Shown: positions 50,374 through 59,106 of the stretch, one piece after another
Layout: each line of letters starts with the position of its first letter
Numbering within the stretch: the stretch's first letter is position 1
DNA from: Sphingobacterium bovistauri
GTDB lineage: Bacteria; Bacteroidota; Bacteroidia; Sphingobacteriales; Sphingobacteriaceae
Reading direction: 5' to 3'
DNA length: 64,000 nt
Assembly (NCBI RefSeq): GCF_020295405.1
Contig: NZ_JADEYP010000023.1
Location: 1-64,000, forward strand
The notes under the pieces: model-generated
Seen by the model: only the letters and a program-made list of their open reading frames with translations
Database searches by the model: none
Told to the model about the DNA's origin: nothing
Program-made: the position numbers and the translations under genes

Positions 50374-51735
50374 ATTCCAAATCCTTACCTCTTTCGGGCA
50401 ATAATTATTAATTCTATTATCCATCGCCTTTATCCATCCTAAGTTAACATCCTTATACCTCACGACTACCCACCCCCTCAAATTCGAAGAATTAATAGCA
50501 GTTGACATATTTTCCTTACGTAGATAGTTTTGAGCTTGATCCAATTCTAAATCCAAATGCTGTAAATCCTTTCTTACCAGATTACTTAAAGCCAAATCAT
50601 GACTTGGAATCAGATCCTTACCCTTTAATTCACCAATCTCTGTACCTGCATTTTTTAAATAAAGGACACTCTGCAATGCAAGAAAATCGACTTCGTACAT
50701 TTTAGGAAATATATGCAAGAAATTACTGTGTGTAAATGAATAATGATTTTCTGTATTAATCCAATCTTGAGCAAGATCCTGTGGTGCTGTATTCTTCTCT
50801 CTTTTAACTCTCTTCATGGAGAAAGTATCTTGATCTGCCTTCTTACGTAGAATACTAAGAAAAAAACCTTCTCCTTTTAATATATGTGGATAAAAGCGAA
50901 ATCCAACGGCATCGTTTTTTTCAGATTCAGTAACCGTTATTCCCCAACTATCATCTATTGACAAAGAAACGCTTTCCATCCCAAAATCATCGATCAACCA
51001 GTCGACTATATCTTCGTTTTCTTCCTTAGAATAAGAACATGTTGAATACAATAAATAGCCTCCTGTTTTTAAAGCAGACAAACTCTGACTTAAAATTCGT
51101 TGTTGACGTTCACGACATAACTTTACATTAGCTAATGACCATTCATCAATTGCAGAATGATCTTTATGAAACATTCCAGAACCTGAACAAGGAGCGTCTA
51201 CCACCATTAAATCAAAAAAGCCTGGTAATCGTGAAAAAGCAGATGGATCATTATTGGAAATGACCACATTAGAATTTCCCCAACGCACCAAATTTTGAGT
51301 CAGTATATTCACCCGCGTTTTAATAATTTCATTTGCAACAAGTAAACTGTCCTTATGCAAAGTGGAATTTAATAGGGTAGACTTCCCTCCCGGAGCAGCA
51401 CACAAATCTAACGCCCTAATAGGAGTTAAATTCAATTTCAACTCACGTAAGACATGATCAATAAACATAGAACTAGCTTCCTGCGAATAATAACAACCGC
51501 TATGAAATAACGGATCTAACGTAAACACAGGTCTTTCTTTTAAATAATAACCATTAATACACCAAGGTATTTCCCTTTCTATATTATAGTCATTGATATT
51601 TATATTTTTCGATGGGTTAAAACGTATTGATGTAGTCCTTTCCTCAACATCATGTACTGCAACAAATGCTTCATAATCGAAAGAAGGGTTACCTTTTAAG
51701 GAATTAATTAAATCATTAGGAAGTCTATTACTCAT
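50368..51735 (-). CDS. rRNA/tRNA cytosine-5 methyltransferase (RsmF/NOL1-NOP2-Sun family)
   Basis: The protein has about 455 residues. SAM-dependent domain motifs are DLCAAPGGKSTLLN (about 112-125), NEIIKTRVNIL, and the two catalytic-cysteine motifs VVDAPCSGSGMF and YSTCSYSKEENE. A C-terminal RsmF-like region with a PUA-type fold follows (RGWVVVRYKDVNLGWIKA). I place the start at ATG 51735 (MSNRLPNDLI); further upstream codons overlap the divergent promoter region. A TACTTTTG element ends 3 bases before this ATG. The exact rRNA position modified cannot be read from sequence. Confidence 0.92.
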   Translation of the reverse strand: MSNRLPNDLINSLKGNPSFDYEAFVAVHDVEERTTSIRFNPSKNININDYNIEREIPWCINGYYLKERPVFTLDPLFHSGCYYSQEASSMFIDHVLRELKLNLTPIRALDLCAAPGGKSTLLNSTLHKDSLLVANEIIKTRVNILTQNLVRWGNSNVVISNNDPSAFSRLPGFFDLMVVDAPCSGSGMFHKDHSAIDEWSLANVKLCRERQQRILSQSLSALKTGGYLLYSTCSYSKEENEDIVDWLIDDFGMESVSLSIDDSWGITVTESEKNDAVGFRFYPHILKGEGFFLSILRKKADQDTFSMKRVKREKNTAPQDLAQDWINTENHYSFTHSNFLHIFPKMYEVDFLALQSVLYLKNAGTEIGELKGKDLIPSHDLALSNLVRKDLQHLDLELDQAQNYLRKENMSTAINSSNLRGWVVVRYKDVNLGWIKAMDNRINNYCPKEVRIWNL

Positions 51736-51738
51736 AGT

Positions 51739-51746
51739 CAAAAGTA
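51739..51746 (-). promoter_or_regulatory. -7 element 3 bases before the methyltransferase ATG (candidate leaderless)
   Basis: Minus-strand TACTTTTG, then ACT, then ATG 51735. A related AAAGTAAAAA is repeated at 51755. It faces a divergent -7 element only 40 bases away. Confidence 0.45.
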
Positions 51747-51786
51747 AAAAATCGAAAGTAAAAACCGAAATACTATACAATTGCAT

Positions 51787-51794
51787 TATCTTTG
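51787..51794 (+). promoter_or_regulatory. -7 element 6 bases before the START-domain gene (candidate leaderless)
   Basis: TATCTTTG, then AATAGC, then ATG 51801. An in-frame TTG lies within the element itself and should not be the start. Confidence 0.5.
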
Positions 51795-51800
51795 AATAGC

Positions 51801-52184
51801 ATGAAAAATTTTAAGAAATATTACATCATCACTGCTGAGCCAGAAGATATATATAAAGCCATCACTACGGAAATAACCACCCAATTGTGGACCGGAGACA
51901 CGGCAGAAGTTAATCCAATTGTAGGAGGAGAATTTTCATTGTGGGATGGTGGAATAACAGGTAAATTCCTTGAGTTGGAGCCATATAAAAAGATCGTACA
52001 ACAGTGGTATTTTGGTGATCAAGAAGAACAATCAATTGTAACAATAAAACTTCATGAACACAAAAAAGGCACTTCATTTGAAGTGAATCATATTAATATT
52101 CCTGATGAAGCATATGATGATATTGTAGACGGTTGGGACAATGAATATGCGGGTAGCTTGATTGATTTCTATACTGAAGAATAA
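51801..52184 (+). CDS. START-like/SRPBCC (AHSA1-type) domain protein
   Basis: A protein of about 127 residues with the AHSA1/SRPBCC helix-grip pattern: YIITAEPEDIYKAITTE opening, TAEVNPIVGGEFSLWDGGITGKFLELEPYKKIVQQW (over 51900-52005) and a C-terminal helix after GWDNEYAGSLIDFY. Members bind small hydrophobic ligands or stimulate Hsp90; the specific role here is unknown. The start is ATG 51801. It is a single gene ending at a perfect bidirectional terminator. Confidence 0.86.
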   Translation: MKNFKKYYIITAEPEDIYKAITTEITTQLWTGDTAEVNPIVGGEFSLWDGGITGKFLELEPYKKIVQQWYFGDQEEQSIVTIKLHEHKKGTSFEVNHINIPDEAYDDIVDGWDNEYAGSLIDFYTEE

Positions 52185-52214
52185 AAAATGCCATGAATAT
52201 TCATGGCATTTTTT
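52183..52214. terminator. Perfect bidirectional terminator (START gene/second Sus operon)
   Basis: A 32-base perfect palindrome (16-bp arms: AAAAAATGCCATGAAT and complement) starts at the last two bases of the START-gene stop codon. It lies 19 bases after the last gene of the minus-strand Sus operon. A and T tracts on both ends serve both directions. Confidence 0.92.
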
Positions 52215-52233
52215 ATTCAACATAGTCTTAAAC

Positions 52234-53523
52234 TTACATCGAAGTTTTAACTCCTGTTACATAAACCTCTCCAAGTCCAATAATATTTTCCCAATTATCA
52301 GAGTTTGTATCACTTCCAATAGTAGATGAGGTTATCTCTGCTTTAATGCCTTTAAATGTGGCGCCATCATAACTATTTTGAGGTACATCTACGACTAGCA
52401 TTTTTACATGATCTGGGTCAATTTCATCCCTACGAACCATCTTACTTACAGCATCGCCAATAGTAGTTATTAACACCTCAGTACCATCACTTTTGATACC
52501 ATATACTTTAAGCTGGCTTGGCCAAACGGCCCAATCCTTCGGCGCCTTAAACACGAAAGACAACTTCTGAACAAGTATATTATCATACGGACCAGCAGGA
52601 GATCTATTTACCGTATTATATTGTGAATCTCCGTCATTTGAGTTTGCTCTCTTCTGCGTAAATGTAAAATATACTGTTCGAATACGTCTGTCAGAATTAA
52701 GTTTAGTGACACCATTAATTGATACAGCGTTTAACTTTGCCGTACCATGCAGATCTTCATTTCTGGTATAATCACCATCAAAGGCTTCTCCAACATTCCA
52801 CCACCCCGCATCATTATAAGGCGCATCATAAAAGATAGTCCATTTACGTTTATCCTCCACAGGAAATTCGACTCCTTGAACTTTAAATGCATACGACTTA
52901 CTACCTTCTAAACCTGTAGATTTATCCACCAAGCTAATCACCAAATCCTGTTGACCATTATCCAAAATAGGGATAAATTGCTCTCCTTGTGCTCCGGAGA
53001 TATTCACAGATTGGTTTATTAAAGAATTTTTAATGGACATAGTCATATCTTTTAATAAAATGTTAGACCATCTCAAACGTATATAACGACCAAATTGTGT
53101 AACCTGAGCTTCATTTAATAATTGCCTTGCATATAAATCTTTATTAATAGATTTAATCATAGCTACCCTAGATTTATTCCCATCAGCATCGAATGCTTGA
53201 ACATTGAACGTGTATTCACCATATTCCTTCACAGAAAAAGCAAAATCAGACTTTAACTCTGTAAACTCCATGGATTTTAACTCCCCTGTATTCTTTTCCG
53301 TATATGTAATCAATACTTTTTTGACTTTATCACTTAAAACAGGCCATTTTATGGTATAACCATAATCGTATTCAGGAACAAATTGCACGTCAATAGGTTT
53401 TGCAATTAAATCAATAACACCCACTTCGTTCACATCCCCAGATACGGGAATCATCAATTCAGCTTCTCTACAATTGACTAAAAGTAGACCGAAAAAAAAC
53501 AATATAATATTAAACTTATTCAT
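52234..53523 (-). CDS. DUF4959/DUF5000-like surface lipoprotein with discoidin-like C-terminus
   Basis: The 429-residue lipoprotein has lipobox Cys18 (LLVNCREAE; acidic residues after it fit surface export). Residues about 40-125 form an Fn3-like domain (KVLITYTEKNTGELKSMEF, then EYTFNVQAFDADGNKSRVA), as in DUF4959. The C-terminal 190 residues (YDAPYNDAGWWNVGEAFDGD, WPSQLKVYGIKSDG, GLGEVYVTG) resemble an F5/8-type (CBM32-like) sugar-binding fold, as in DUF5000. It is the last gene of the operon, 3 bases after the preceding one. A carbohydrate-binding role is inferred. Confidence 0.75.
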   Translation of the reverse strand: MNKFNIILFFFGLLLVNCREAELMIPVSGDVNEVGVIDLIAKPIDVQFVPEYDYGYTIKWPVLSDKVKKVLITYTEKNTGELKSMEFTELKSDFAFSVKEYGEYTFNVQAFDADGNKSRVAMIKSINKDLYARQLLNEAQVTQFGRYIRLRWSNILLKDMTMSIKNSLINQSVNISGAQGEQFIPILDNGQQDLVISLVDKSTGLEGSKSYAFKVQGVEFPVEDKRKWTIFYDAPYNDAGWWNVGEAFDGDYTRNEDLHGTAKLNAVSINGVTKLNSDRRIRTVYFTFTQKRANSNDGDSQYNTVNRSPAGPYDNILVQKLSFVFKAPKDWAVWPSQLKVYGIKSDGTEVLITTIGDAVSKMVRRDEIDPDHVKMLVVDVPQNSYDGATFKGIKAEITSSTIGSDTNSDNWENIIGLGEVYVTGVKTSM

Positions 53524-53526
53524 TGA

Positions 53527-55329
53527 TTAGTCCCTCCAAAACTCTTCTAAAAATCTGGTTAAAAACTCTTTACCCGCTAATTTATTATCTTCTGCCAACT
53601 TCAAGTTGAACCAATAGAACACCTGTGGTAGCACATCAACAGTTTCAGCATATATTTCATCTAAGTTTGGCTCACACAAACTATAAAATCTTGTAATCCT
53701 ATTGGTGCCTGCACCAGACAACATTAAATCTGGCGCTGAAGTGTTAGCAGCATTTAACCACCTGTGGTCTATTGAGAAAAATTGATAATTGGCTATTAGG
53801 CTATTAGATAAAGCATCACTCGATGATATAGAGTTCTGACAAGCCAATTGCTTTATCTCTGCGTCAGTAAGTACTTTATTCCATACCCTAAAATTGCTAA
53901 TTTGAAAATTAGGGAAAGAGTATATACTTGATATAGGTGTGAAACCGACATTAAGAGGATCCAAATTTTCAAAACTTGAAAGCCCCATATTTATTGTAGT
54001 ATTGGCTTTACGAACCCCATTCTCATATATTTCCACAGCAATCGAATTTGATGTCAGCTCCTTCAATGTAAATACAATATGATTCCATCCACCCGTATTT
54101 TTCACAAAATCTACATTTTCAGAATCTGCACCATTTTGAAATATTAGTCTATGCTCCCCTGAAGATCCTGTAGAGTAAGACCAACCTTTCGTCTCTACCT
54201 TATCATCCAAATCTTTACCTAATAAAAATGTACTGCGATAGTCTGCCGATGCTCTCCAAAATCCTTCATTTAAGAAATTAATTTTGAATTCGTAAGTAAT
54301 AGATTTTGAAGCATTATTTGAAGCATTAAATACATTACTTACTATTCCGGTAGGTGATTGCGCTCTAACACCAAGACTTGTAACCGCACGAGGTCTATTT
54401 AACGAAACATCATCATATGGATAATATGTACCCGGAAAATATCCATTCGCATGCAGGTATGACATAGATTCTGCGCGAATTTCTTTAGACAAGAAGCTTT
54501 TATTATAATACATGCTAAATGTGTTGATCTCATCCAACGATGACTCTCCATATTTACCCACAGAAGTTCCCCCTTGTGGTGAACACACAATTATCAACCA
54601 TTTTTCCTTATTGTAATTCTTTCTCTTTTCAATGCCCGAAACAATATTTCCTATATAAGCATCGATCTGATCCAATGCAGATTTATACTTCGCATTACTA
54701 ATCAAAAAACCTCCATCCACACCAGCATTAACAAGTCCTTTAAATTGACCTATCAACAAATCCGTTTTTTGAATATTAATTAAGTTTAGCAGTTCTTTTT
54801 CCACCTTTGCATCAGAATCCACTACTGCATTGGTGTCTGCATTAGCCAAAAGCATAGCATTCATCGTTGCGTTCTGAACAACACTTGCTGTTCTAATTTT
54901 TAAATCAGCTCTTTCTAGACGATAAAACAATGATGGCGTAAAATCATATGAAGCATGCTCCTTTTTCAAATCAATATCTACCATAAAGGATTCCTTTGTA
55001 ATCTTATGATCATACGATTTGTAACCCGTTAGCAACGTAGCCCAACTAGCATATCCATTTGTATTGTCATCGGCTTTAGTTTCGTATGAATATTTAGCAT
55101 GCTCCATCATCTTTCCAATATTAGTTGGCTTATAGATTTTCACTTGACTACCAACTAGCCCGTCTACTGCTATTATTAATACTTTACGTTTTACCGTGGT
55201 ATCTGCTATATCATTATATTCATCAAATTGTGGCTCAGGATTGGCAAATTTTGTACAAGACGTACTTAATAATACTATATGCATTACACATATAAGCCAT
55301 ATATTTATTTTAAGGTTTTGGGTTTTCAT
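53527..55329 (-). CDS. Alkaline-phosphatase-like/LamG lipoprotein, predicted non-catalytic
   Basis: The 600-residue lipoprotein has its lipobox Cys at about 25 (LLSTSCTKFA). Residues about 45-280 follow the type I phosphodiesterase/alkaline-phosphatase fold (KVLIIAVDGLVG; YASWATLLTG; YIGNIVSGI; WLIIVCSPQGG). Residues about 330-500 are a LamG/concanavalin-like domain (RVWNKVLTDAEIKQLA), with a DUF4983-like tail. By alignment to the family pattern only the first Asp survives: the nucleophile is Gly, DxxGH reads VNAGV, and SDHG reads SPQG. It is a paralogue of the gene at 57367-59094. It probably binds rather than hydrolyses. Confidence 0.75.
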   Translation of the reverse strand: MKTQNLKINIWLICVMHIVLLSTSCTKFANPEPQFDEYNDIADTTVKRKVLIIAVDGLVGSQVKIYKPTNIGKMMEHAKYSYETKADDNTNGYASWATLLTGYKSYDHKITKESFMVDIDLKKEHASYDFTPSLFYRLERADLKIRTASVVQNATMNAMLLANADTNAVVDSDAKVEKELLNLINIQKTDLLIGQFKGLVNAGVDGGFLISNAKYKSALDQIDAYIGNIVSGIEKRKNYNKEKWLIIVCSPQGGTSVGKYGESSLDEINTFSMYYNKSFLSKEIRAESMSYLHANGYFPGTYYPYDDVSLNRPRAVTSLGVRAQSPTGIVSNVFNASNNASKSITYEFKINFLNEGFWRASADYRSTFLLGKDLDDKVETKGWSYSTGSSGEHRLIFQNGADSENVDFVKNTGGWNHIVFTLKELTSNSIAVEIYENGVRKANTTINMGLSSFENLDPLNVGFTPISSIYSFPNFQISNFRVWNKVLTDAEIKQLACQNSISSSDALSNSLIANYQFFSIDHRWLNAANTSAPDLMLSGAGTNRITRFYSLCEPNLDEIYAETVDVLPQVFYWFNLKLAEDNKLAGKEFLTRFLEEFWRD

Positions 55330-55337
55330 ATTTATGG

Positions 55338-57347
55338 TTAGTTAGATTCATAAAATGCTCCCGCCTCTGCTAAAGCAGTATGAGGACTATTATCAAAATT
55401 GTCTTCTATGAATGAAAAACGTATATACCTAGCATCCACAACTTCTGCAAATTTGAACTCTTTACGAGCATCTTTGGTTGGATCATTATTATCATTGGCA
55501 AGAACTAATTCCCCCTGTTTTACCCACGCAGCTGTTTCTACAGTTCTTGTATAGATGATCGCACGTCTTCTATATGTGTTACCCTGTCTATTTTGAAGAT
55601 AAACACCCGAAATAAGACGAATCAACTTCGTGTCCAAATCTAGATTAGTAGGACTAGATTCTGAAGCGGTCGTATTTATCGAACAACCATCCCAGCAAGT
55701 ATGCCAATATGTATTTGTAAGCCCATCACTTAAAGCCTTGAAGCTCCCTAATGACTCATTCGTAGCCGTTGCCATATTACTTGTCCATAAAAAATCAGGA
55801 CTGCTCATATCATATTTTGCACTCAATGACTCATCACCTCCTGAATTTGTAATAGGATTGTATTTCCAAACGGCAACATCTAATGCAGGATACAATTTTC
55901 TCATATCTTTTTGAGCTAACACACTCACAGGAATACCCCATGCCTGCATAAATCTCGCATAATCTTTACCCGTAAATGCACATAATGCACGATAAAAATA
56001 ATCCATTTTCGCTTGATCTAAACCGCCAAAATAATAACTCGAGTTTCTAGCCTCTTTATATAAAAATGTAAAGAAATCCCATCCATTCTCTCCATTCTTA
56101 CCCTTTACTTTTTCAAAAATTTGCAAAAATGGTGTCAATCTATAGTATGAATCGTCTCCATCACCAAAACTCGTATTAAAATTCTTAATCGTATTTTTAT
56201 CTGCAAAAGTTAAAGACTTTGTAATTAATCTCTTTACCTCTTCGCTTAATGAATTTTCAGCTAATCCTACGCGAGTTGCAGCTTTCAAAATGAAGAGATT
56301 GTTTGTTACTTCTTCTAATCCTTTCCAGCTCCAGCCACCCCACATCTGATAATTGTGACCGATAAGGTGATAAACATCCCAAGAATCAGCAATAGAATTT
56401 TTCAGTAAATTATCCGTTGATGTCATCCTATTGAACCAATATTTATCCATATAAGCAGTCCAAGGATAACCAGGCAAAGAATAATAAGGACGTCTAACCT
56501 GAATATCTAACACGCCTCGCTCCGGCAACTCTGGATAGCTGTTTTTTGTTATAGCATTATGAGGTGTCAATCCCATCACCTTATAGAAATCTTCTTCATA
56601 GATCTCCTTCCATTTTAATAATGTCGATTCAATATTAATTTCACTTTTATATTGGAGTACTAAAGATCGCGGAACTGTAAAGACCACGCGCTCTGATCGA
56701 ATTTCTAACCAAGGAACATCATTATTTTCTACATCTTTCAGCCATTCAACTTGATTAGATTTACCTTGTACATAATCAGAAGACCTAACGACATTACTAA
56801 ATTTAAAGTTCACTGGATTAGCTATAGCAATAGAAGGCTTAATCCAGATCAATCCTCCATAAGGATTACGGATATAATTAGTACCTACTACTAATGATTT
56901 AGATGTTACCACATTAGCATCTCTATACATTATACTTTCTTCAGACAAATCATTTGATTGTGATCCAATTTGAACTGTAATTCCTTCTGCGCCAGCAGGC
57001 ACTTCAATTTTTATATTCTCACCTGCCGGAGCATACACCCCTGTACTATACACAGGCATCGGTGCATAATTTACCATGAGATCCTCAGCTGTAATTGATC
57101 TAAAATTTAGATTCAAAGTGACCGTTGTATCTTGAGCTCTACGAACGTTACTACCTACAAGCCCTGGAAATATCCTTGCTCGATCCAACTTGGATCTATC
57201 TATATAGGTAAGGCTCGTATCAACTGGATCTGTTCCAGTCTTGTCACCCTCTTGCCATCCATCTGCAAAATCATATCCATACTTGCCACAGGATAGGATA
57301 CTCATTGTTAATATTACTGCAGAGAGAAAAAATAAACTTCTTTTCAT
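55338..57347 (-). CDS. M60-like peptidase lipoprotein with HLIGH motif and discoidin domain
   Basis: The protein has about 669 residues; the lipobox Cys is near residue 20 (SILSCGKYG). The M60 (enhancin/mucinase-type) core occupies about 60-480, with a PAGENIKIEVPAG N-terminal sandwich and the active-site region HLIGHNYQMW then GLEEVTNN. The consensus HExxH reads H327-L-I-G-H331, so the catalytic Glu is Leu, while both His and the third ligand Glu345/346 remain. The C-terminal 150 residues are F5/8-like (DGLTNTYWHTCWDG, ARYIRFSFIEDN). I use ATG 57347; the TTG at 57356 is less likely. It would bind glycoprotein, perhaps with Zn, but not cleave by the usual mechanism. Confidence 0.8.
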   Translation of the reverse strand: MKRSLFFLSAVILTMSILSCGKYGYDFADGWQEGDKTGTDPVDTSLTYIDRSKLDRARIFPGLVGSNVRRAQDTTVTLNLNFRSITAEDLMVNYAPMPVYSTGVYAPAGENIKIEVPAGAEGITVQIGSQSNDLSEESIMYRDANVVTSKSLVVGTNYIRNPYGGLIWIKPSIAIANPVNFKFSNVVRSSDYVQGKSNQVEWLKDVENNDVPWLEIRSERVVFTVPRSLVLQYKSEINIESTLLKWKEIYEEDFYKVMGLTPHNAITKNSYPELPERGVLDIQVRRPYYSLPGYPWTAYMDKYWFNRMTSTDNLLKNSIADSWDVYHLIGHNYQMWGGWSWKGLEEVTNNLFILKAATRVGLAENSLSEEVKRLITKSLTFADKNTIKNFNTSFGDGDDSYYRLTPFLQIFEKVKGKNGENGWDFFTFLYKEARNSSYYFGGLDQAKMDYFYRALCAFTGKDYARFMQAWGIPVSVLAQKDMRKLYPALDVAVWKYNPITNSGGDESLSAKYDMSSPDFLWTSNMATATNESLGSFKALSDGLTNTYWHTCWDGCSINTTASESSPTNLDLDTKLIRLISGVYLQNRQGNTYRRRAIIYTRTVETAAWVKQGELVLANDNNDPTKDARKEFKFAEVVDARYIRFSFIEDNFDNSPHTALAEAGAFYESN

Positions 57348-57366
57348 AATCTTCAAATAGTGAGAT

Positions 57367-59094
57367 TTAATATTCTAACACTTTATAGGGTGGAGTCCAC
57401 GACTTACTTTCAAGTTTCCAATCACTTTTTGGGATTACCCCAAACCATTGCATAATAAATAATGGAATGTCTACCGTATTTGGGACAATTCGATAGGTTT
57501 CACTAGTAATATTTGGCATAATATAAGCGGACTGATCCGAAAATGTCTGCCACCTTACATTATTAAATAATTGCAAATCTCCAGCCTTCGTTGTTACATC
57601 TGTCACGACATTCTCACCATTATTCTCATAAAAAGGCCAATAGGCTAACAAATTGTTATAGTAAGGTGAATTTTCTTCTGTGACCAATGACAGTTTAGCA
57701 TATCTCTCCACCTCTTCGTTTGACATAGCTACATTATAAAACTGAAAATTACATAGCATAACATCTCCATCCCCGCCTCCCTCAGATATACTTCTTCCTA
57801 TTACCAAGGGCTCAACATTTGCCAAACTTGAGTTAGACAAATCTTTTTCTGAAGACAATTTACCATCCGTAAACATTCGAGCTTTCTTGGCCTTACGATC
57901 AAAAACGATAGTAATAACATGCCAAACTGGGCCTAAACTTACATTTTCCGACACTAGTCTATCACCACCAAACCAGTCCATCCCAATGCGACCATCATAA
58001 GCCATAAAAATTATATAGCCAGGTCTGCTTCCATTTCCCCATGAGCTCCATTTTTGTACGAAGGGAGTCCACCAAAACCACCAATCTAGATTTTGCTTGT
58101 AAAAAAATGTAATTGTTACGTTATCGTTTGGCCCGATATTCAATTTGGTATTGTCCAGTAACCTTGCAGAAGTCGCATTTCCCTTATCATCCTTATTTAC
58201 AAAACGCATGGCTGCACCTTGGAAAGGAATGTTGTTGGTATTAGGTTTTACGATAAATTTTCTGCCAAATTCAGTTGAATAAAAATAGGTGAATGTATTT
58301 TGTCTCGAATCACCAAAAGCCGTTTTATCCCCATTTGTTAGATCACTTTTCACAACGCCACCTACAGATGAAGTAAGAATAATTAACCATTTTTCCTTTT
58401 TTACATTGGGTCTATTATTAACTGCCTCAACTAAATCACCTATTTGGTCATCCAATGTCAACACAGCATCTCTATAATCAGAATCCTCCGATTCATAAGA
58501 TTTAGCGTTACCAATTAAATAGGGATTATTGAGATGTGCAATAACCAAATTTGATTGTGTTGATGCTAAATTTGATTTCACGCTCTCCACAACCTTCTTG
58601 TCATCATCCAATTCAGTTGTCTCATCTACACCTGCAAATAATTTTTCCTTAACATCCTTTGAGCTAGTGTATGCCTCTGCATGAAAATCATTATAATTAC
58701 TTTTCATTCTAGCTATAAAACTAGGTGCTGAATTAACATCTAACGTTGAAATATCATTAGATTCAACTTTATGTTTGTCAAATCTTACGCCCGTCATAAT
58801 ATTTGCTAATCCCACCTCTCTAGTAAACAAATCAACTTTATCATCACCAAATGAGTTATTTGAATACAATGAGTTTCTAGATAAAAGTCTGAGATTTTCA
58901 GGGTCTATGTCAGTAATTGCTGAACCTCTTAAACCATCTACAACAACCAATAAAACCTTACTTTTTGTCACCTCGGCTTCTGTGGTTCCATAATCCTCTT
59001 TGAGCATTCTTGGAAAATCTTCATTACAAGATATCAATGCAAGTTGCGTGATAGCTAATAATAAATAGATAAAATCTTTATATTTCAGTTTCAT
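57367..59094 (-). CDS. Alkaline-phosphatase-like/LamG lipoprotein, predicted non-catalytic (second copy)
   Basis: The 575-residue lipoprotein has lipobox Cys23 (LALISCNEDF, with surface-export-like acidic residues). It has the same domain order as the 53527-55329 product: phosphatase-like fold (KVLLVVVDGLRG; GLANIMTG; WLIILTSSVGG), LamG region (VWHVITIVFDRKAKKARMF; NFQFYNVAMSNEEVERYA) and C-terminal DUF4983-like segment (VDIPLFIMQWFGV). Metal ligands are again replaced: SDHG is SSVG and DxxGH is YLIGN. It sits on the other side of the M60-like gene. The two copies are diverged, so the duplication is old. A structural or binding role is inferred. Confidence 0.75.
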   Translation of the reverse strand: MKLKYKDFIYLLLAITQLALISCNEDFPRMLKEDYGTTEAEVTKSKVLLVVVDGLRGSAITDIDPENLRLLSRNSLYSNNSFGDDKVDLFTREVGLANIMTGVRFDKHKVESNDISTLDVNSAPSFIARMKSNYNDFHAEAYTSSKDVKEKLFAGVDETTELDDDKKVVESVKSNLASTQSNLVIAHLNNPYLIGNAKSYESEDSDYRDAVLTLDDQIGDLVEAVNNRPNVKKEKWLIILTSSVGGVVKSDLTNGDKTAFGDSRQNTFTYFYSTEFGRKFIVKPNTNNIPFQGAAMRFVNKDDKGNATSARLLDNTKLNIGPNDNVTITFFYKQNLDWWFWWTPFVQKWSSWGNGSRPGYIIFMAYDGRIGMDWFGGDRLVSENVSLGPVWHVITIVFDRKAKKARMFTDGKLSSEKDLSNSSLANVEPLVIGRSISEGGGDGDVMLCNFQFYNVAMSNEEVERYAKLSLVTEENSPYYNNLLAYWPFYENNGENVVTDVTTKAGDLQLFNNVRWQTFSDQSAYIMPNITSETYRIVPNTVDIPLFIMQWFGVIPKSDWKLESKSWTPPYKVLEY

Positions 59095-59106
59095 AATCCC
59101 TCCTTT

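Noticed and set aside
51736..51786. N-terminal extension of the methyltransferase gene to 51786
   Set aside because: The added 17 residues overlap the divergent promoter region and show no family match; MSNRLPNDLI is the normal opening.
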